Shown here: positions 6,993-9,279 of the stretch, one piece after another
How positions within the stretch are numbered: position 1 is the stretch's first letter
How the letters are laid out: the number at the start of each line of letters is the position of its first letter
Assembly (NCBI GenBank): GCA_019243975.1
Contig: JAFATL010000516.1
Span: 1 to 9,279 of the forward strand
Direction of reading: 5' to 3'
Length of the DNA stretch: 9,279 bases
DNA from: Actinomycetota bacterium
GTDB taxonomy: Bacteria > Actinomycetota > Acidimicrobiia > Acidimicrobiales > JAFATL01
Position numbers and translations under genes: made by a program
Notes under the pieces: generated by a model
What the model saw: the letters and a program-made list of their open reading frames with translations, nothing else
What the model was told of the DNA's origin: nothing
Database searches by the model: none

Positions 6993-7006
6993 TGACACAT
7001 GAGTCA
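6993..7006. promoter_or_regulatory. Candidate operator: near-perfect 14-bp palindrome in the divergent promoter region
   Basis: TGACACATGAGTCA matches its own reverse complement at 12 of 14 positions (arms TGACxCA and TGxGTCA). It sits between the divergent protease and P450 genes, 18 bp before the P450 ATG and directly after a possible -10 element. Size and symmetry fit a dimeric repressor such as a TetR or GntR family protein. No regulator gene is present in the window, so the cognate protein is unknown. Confidence 0.45.
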
Positions 7007-7024
7007 TTTTTTGCGGACGCTCTC

Positions 7025-8266
7025 ATGAGCGCCCCCACGTCGACCGACGCGGCCGACCTCGATCCGTTCGAGCGCTTCAACCGCTCCAACGGCATGGGGC
7101 GCATCGAGAACCCGTACCCGGTGTTCGTGGAGCTGCGCGGCCAGGCCCCCATCCAGCGGGCCGACCTGCGCGCCATGTTCGGCCTGGAGGTGGGCGAGCC
7201 GCCGCCCGGCTCGCCGCCCGTGTACACCGCGTGCACGTACGAAGCGGTGGCCGAGGTGCTGCGCGACGGCGAGCGGTTCTCGTCGCAGATGTATGCGGCG
7301 GTGATGGGCATCGTGATGGGCCACTCCATCCTCGAGATGGACGAGCCTGAGCACCACCGCTACCGCGCGCTCCTGCAGCAGGCCTTCACCAAGCGCTCGC
7401 TCGAGTTGTGGGAGCACACACTCGTCGGCCGGGTGATCGACGAGCTCATCGACGAGTTCATCGACGACGGCAAGGCCGAGTTGGTGCGCCAGCTCACGTT
7501 CCCGTTCCCGGTCAACGTGATCGCCGGGCTCCTCGGCCTGCCGCGCGAGGACATCCCGCAGTTCCACCGGTGGACGGTCGAGCTCATCAGCGTCGGCATC
7601 GACTTCGAGGGGGCGGTGCGGGCGTCGAACGACCTCAAGGAGTATCTGGGCGGGTTCCTGCGCGAGCGGCGCGTCAACCCGGGCGACGACATGATCAGCG
7701 TGCTCGCCCAGGCCGAGATGGACGGGCAGCGCCTTGAGGACGAGGACATCTACGCGTTCCTCCGCCTGCTGCTGCCGGCCGGCGCCGAGACGACCTACCG
7801 CTCGTCGAGCAACCTGCTGTGGGGCCTGCTCACGCACCCCGACCAGCTGCACGCCGTCGTCAACGATCGCTCGCTGATCCCGCAGACGATCGAGGAAGGG
7901 CTGCGGTGGGAGCCGCCCCTGCTCACGATCATGCGCAGCGCGACGCGCGACACCGAGGTGTGCGGCGTGCCGATCGAGAAGGACGCGGTGATCATCGTCA
8001 ACCTGGGCTCGGCCAACCACGACGCCCAGCGGTGGGACAACGCCGAAGATCTCGACATCTTCCGCAAGGCGACGCAGCACATCGCCTTCGCCTTCGGTCC
8101 CCACACCTGCCTCGGGCAGCACCTCGCCCGCATGGAGACCCGCGTGCTGCTGGAGAAGGTGTTCGACCGCCTCCCGAACCTGCGCCTCGACCCCGACGGC
8201 GAGGAAGGCCCCATCACCGGCATGACCTTCCGCTCGCCCACGGCGATCCCGGTCCTGTTCGGCTAG
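7025..8266 (+). CDS. Cytochrome P450 monooxygenase
   Basis: A complete soluble bacterial P450 of 413 residues, which would use electrons from a ferredoxin/reductase pair (not encoded here) to hydroxylate an organic substrate. Landmarks in order: the N-terminal NPYPVF (29-34), helix C region HHRYRALLQQAF (110-121), helix I oxygen-activation motif AGAETT (252-257), helix K ExxR as E291/R294, and the heme loop FAFGPHTCLGQHLAR with ligand C362. The start is ATG 7025. The frame is open from 6848, but the upstream part overlaps the protease signal region and reads as an unlikely Arg/Ala-rich sequence, while the P450 fold begins at MSAPTSTDAADLDPF. The gene is monocistronic, with a candidate operator upstream and a strong hairpin 27 bp downstream. 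A nearby acyl-CoA dehydrogenase gene hints at lipid or steroid-type substrates, but this is only context. The CYP family number cannot be assigned by eye. Confidence 0.95.
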   Translation: MSAPTSTDAADLDPFERFNRSNGMGRIENPYPVFVELRGQAPIQRADLRAMFGLEVGEPPPGSPPVYTACTYEAVAEVLRDGERFSSQMYAAVMGIVMGHSILEMDEPEHHRYRALLQQAFTKRSLELWEHTLVGRVIDELIDEFIDDGKAELVRQLTFPFPVNVIAGLLGLPREDIPQFHRWTVELISVGIDFEGAVRASNDLKEYLGGFLRERRVNPGDDMISVLAQAEMDGQRLEDEDIYAFLRLLLPAGAETTYRSSSNLLWGLLTHPDQLHAVVNDRSLIPQTIEEGLRWEPPLLTIMRSATRDTEVCGVPIEKDAVIIVNLGSANHDAQRWDNAEDLDIFRKATQHIAFAFGPHTCLGQHLARMETRVLLEKVFDRLPNLRLDPDGEEGPITGMTFRSPTAIPVLFG

Positions 8267-8292
8267 GCCCCGGCCCACCCTTCATCGCTTCC

Positions 8293-8327
8293 GGGCAAAA
8301 GGTTGCCTATGCGGCAACCTTTTGCCC
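8293..8327. terminator. Perfect 15-bp inverted repeat, probable bidirectional terminator
   Basis: GGGCAAAAGGTTGCC (8293-8307), a 5-nt loop TATGC, and its exact complement GGCAACCTTTTGCCC (8313-8327). The inner GC-rich stem GGTTGCC/GGCAACC is flanked by AAAA on the left and TTTT on the right, so it reads as an intrinsic terminator on either strand. It lies 26 bp after the P450 stop and before the next gene on the same strand. A repetitive extragenic palindrome is the alternative. Confidence 0.75.
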
Positions 8328-8384
8328 ACTAGCGAAATCGATCGGTCTGCTCAGGGCGGGCTCGCGTCAGCCGATGGGACCGGT

Positions 8385-9020
8385 ATGGGGGGAAACCGTG
8401 CTTTCACCGCGCTCTTCGCTGTAGTCGGCGCGCTCTTCGTTTCGGGCGTGGTGGGCCTGCTGGCCGTTCCGAATTCTGGTGCTGGCGCGTCGGTAGGTGG
8501 GGCGGTGCGCTCAGCGGCCGCGGCGACAAGCAGCACTTCGTCGACCTCGCAGCCGGTGCCGACGACGTCCACGGCCCCGCCGAACCCGACCACCACCGTT
8601 ACCAGCGCGGCCCCGGCCACGACTGCTAAGCCGCGGACGGCCACGACCACAGCGGTGGTGAAGAGCGCGCCGACGACAACAACGACAACTGCGTCGGGGT
8701 TCCCGTTCGGTGCCGACAAGGCTGCGATTCGGATCGCTCAGAACTACCGGGTGCCGGTCAACCTCGTGATCAACGGCGTGACGTACTACCTCCCGAGCCA
8801 GTTCGGCACCTACGGCGACTTCATGCCAATCGTTCCGTCACCCGGCGGCACCGACTCGGTAAGCGTGACGAGCACCATCGTCGCCAATCCCGACTGCGTA
8901 CAGCCTGTGCCCAAGCGGTACTTCGTGGCAGGTCATCGGTACGACGTGCTGATCAGCACTGACGTCCAGACGGGAACGTGCCCAACGGTGACCGTCCAGG
9001 AGACGCGCTTCCGTGGCTAG
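8385..9020 (+). CDS. Hypothetical membrane-anchored or secreted protein with Thr/Ser/Pro-rich stalk
   Basis: I do not recognise this 211-residue protein. Residues 1-6 contain one Arg (MGGNRA) and about 7-28 are strongly hydrophobic, giving a signal peptide or anchor; there is no lipobox. Residues about 41-104 are a low-complexity Ser/Thr/Ala/Pro stalk (runs such as TTTTTT), typical of surface proteins in high-GC actinobacteria. Residues about 105-211 look like a compact, mainly beta domain with aromatic and hydrophobic alternation (VNLVINGVTYYLP) and two cysteines (C171, C199) that could form a disulfide outside the cell. ATG 8385 was chosen because the hydrophobic segment follows at once; a frame extension to TTG 8322 would begin inside the terminator hairpin. 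A weak GGGA lies upstream. Third-position GC seems somewhat lower than in its neighbours. It is bounded by the hairpin on the left and a convergent gene on the right, so it is probably expressed alone. Confidence 0.75.
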   Translation: MGGNRAFTALFAVVGALFVSGVVGLLAVPNSGAGASVGGAVRSAAAATSSTSSTSQPVPTTSTAPPNPTTTVTSAAPATTAKPRTATTTAVVKSAPTTTTTTASGFPFGADKAAIRIAQNYRVPVNLVINGVTYYLPSQFGTYGDFMPIVPSPGGTDSVSVTSTIVANPDCVQPVPKRYFVAGHRYDVLISTDVQTGTCPTVTVQETRFRG

Positions 9021-9110
9021 TCCTCGCCATCGCTACGCGTTCAGCGTCCCCGCGAATCTTTGCGACGGCACGAGCTCGGGCCGCTACATCGACGAGGTCT
9101 GAGGCCTGTC

Positions 9111-9279
9111 CTAGAGGCCGATCAGCTCGGCGACGCGCGCCCGGTGGGCTGACGCGGAGCCGAGGATGGCGTCGCCGGACTTGGCGCGCTTCACGTAGAG
9201 GTGCATGTCGTGCTCCCACGTGTAGCCCATGCCGCCCATGATCTGGATGCCCTCCTGGGCGATGATGCGCTGGGCGTCG
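9111..9279 (-). CDS. Acyl-CoA dehydrogenase, C-terminal end (partial)
   Basis: Only the last 55 or so codons are present; the gene continues beyond the right edge and stops at TAG (9113-9111 on the minus strand). The translation contains AQEGIQIMGGMGYTWEHD followed by MHLYVKRAK, the strongly conserved C-terminal helix and loop of FAD-dependent acyl-CoA dehydrogenases, close to actinobacterial FadE proteins (pattern EGIQxxGGxGxTWExDxHLYxKRA). The enzyme family oxidises acyl-CoA thioesters at the alpha-beta position in fatty acid or sterol side-chain breakdown. The substrate chain cannot be told from this fragment. It converges with the hypothetical gene that ends at 9020; the 90 bp between holds no recognisable element beyond a weak 5-bp inverted repeat. 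Confidence 0.88.
   Translation of the reverse strand, partial: DAQRIIAQEGIQIMGGMGYTWEHDMHLYVKRAKSGDAILGSASAHRARVAELIGL

Noticed and set aside
6848..7024. N-terminal extension of the P450
   Set aside because: It overlaps the protease signal region antisense, reads as Ala/Arg-rich sequence, and P450 similarity begins after ATG 7025.
9103..9119. Inverted repeat GGCCT-N7-AGGCC between the hypothetical gene and the acyl-CoA dehydrogenase, as a terminator
   Set aside because: The stem is only 5 bp, there is no T run, and it overlaps the last codons of the dehydrogenase; too weak to call.

Overview
The window is very GC-rich, with short intergenic gaps and strong third-position G/C. Its gene set (Ser/Thr/Gly-rich envelope proteins, a secreted subtilisin with GPGPGGGPHV-type repeats, a P450 near a FadE-like acyl-CoA dehydrogenase) suggests a high-GC actinobacterium, plausibly of the Acidimicrobiia type. 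That placement is an inference from gene style, not from a marker gene.

Positions 57-4939 (+) form one tightly packed operon. It encodes a MacA/HlyD-like adaptor, a MacB/LolD-type ABC ATPase (8-bp overlap), a MacB/FtsX-type permease (ATGA overlap) and a second, larger MacA/HlyD-like adaptor (start 2 bp after the permease stop). The likely machine is a membrane ABC exporter or mechanotransmission complex with two non-identical adaptors. Both adaptors carry long low-complexity inserts and end in a similar Gly/Phe-rich tail. No outer-membrane channel is encoded here, and no substrate can be named.

Positions 4960-6915 (-) hold a convergent gene for a secreted S8 subtilisin-like protease: signal peptide, I9-like propeptide, Asp/His/Asn/Ser catalytic set, then about 5.5 tandem FG-GAP/VCBS-like repeats of about 50 residues. 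Its start is ambiguous: the best signal peptide appears only if translation begins at a CTG upstream of the TTG at 6915.

Positions 6916-7024 are a divergent promoter region with a 14-bp near-palindrome (6993-7006), a candidate repressor operator. Downstream, 7025-8266 (+) encodes a complete bacterial cytochrome P450. It is followed by a perfect 15-bp inverted repeat with flanking A and T runs (8293-8327), most likely a bidirectional terminator.

Positions 8385-9020 (+) encode an unrecognised 211-residue membrane-anchored or secreted protein with a Thr/Ser/Pro stalk. At the right edge, 9111-9279 (-) is the C-terminal end of an acyl-CoA dehydrogenase gene that runs out of the window. There is no RNA gene, CRISPR array or recognisable mobile element. 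No stretch over 300 bases lacks a gene.
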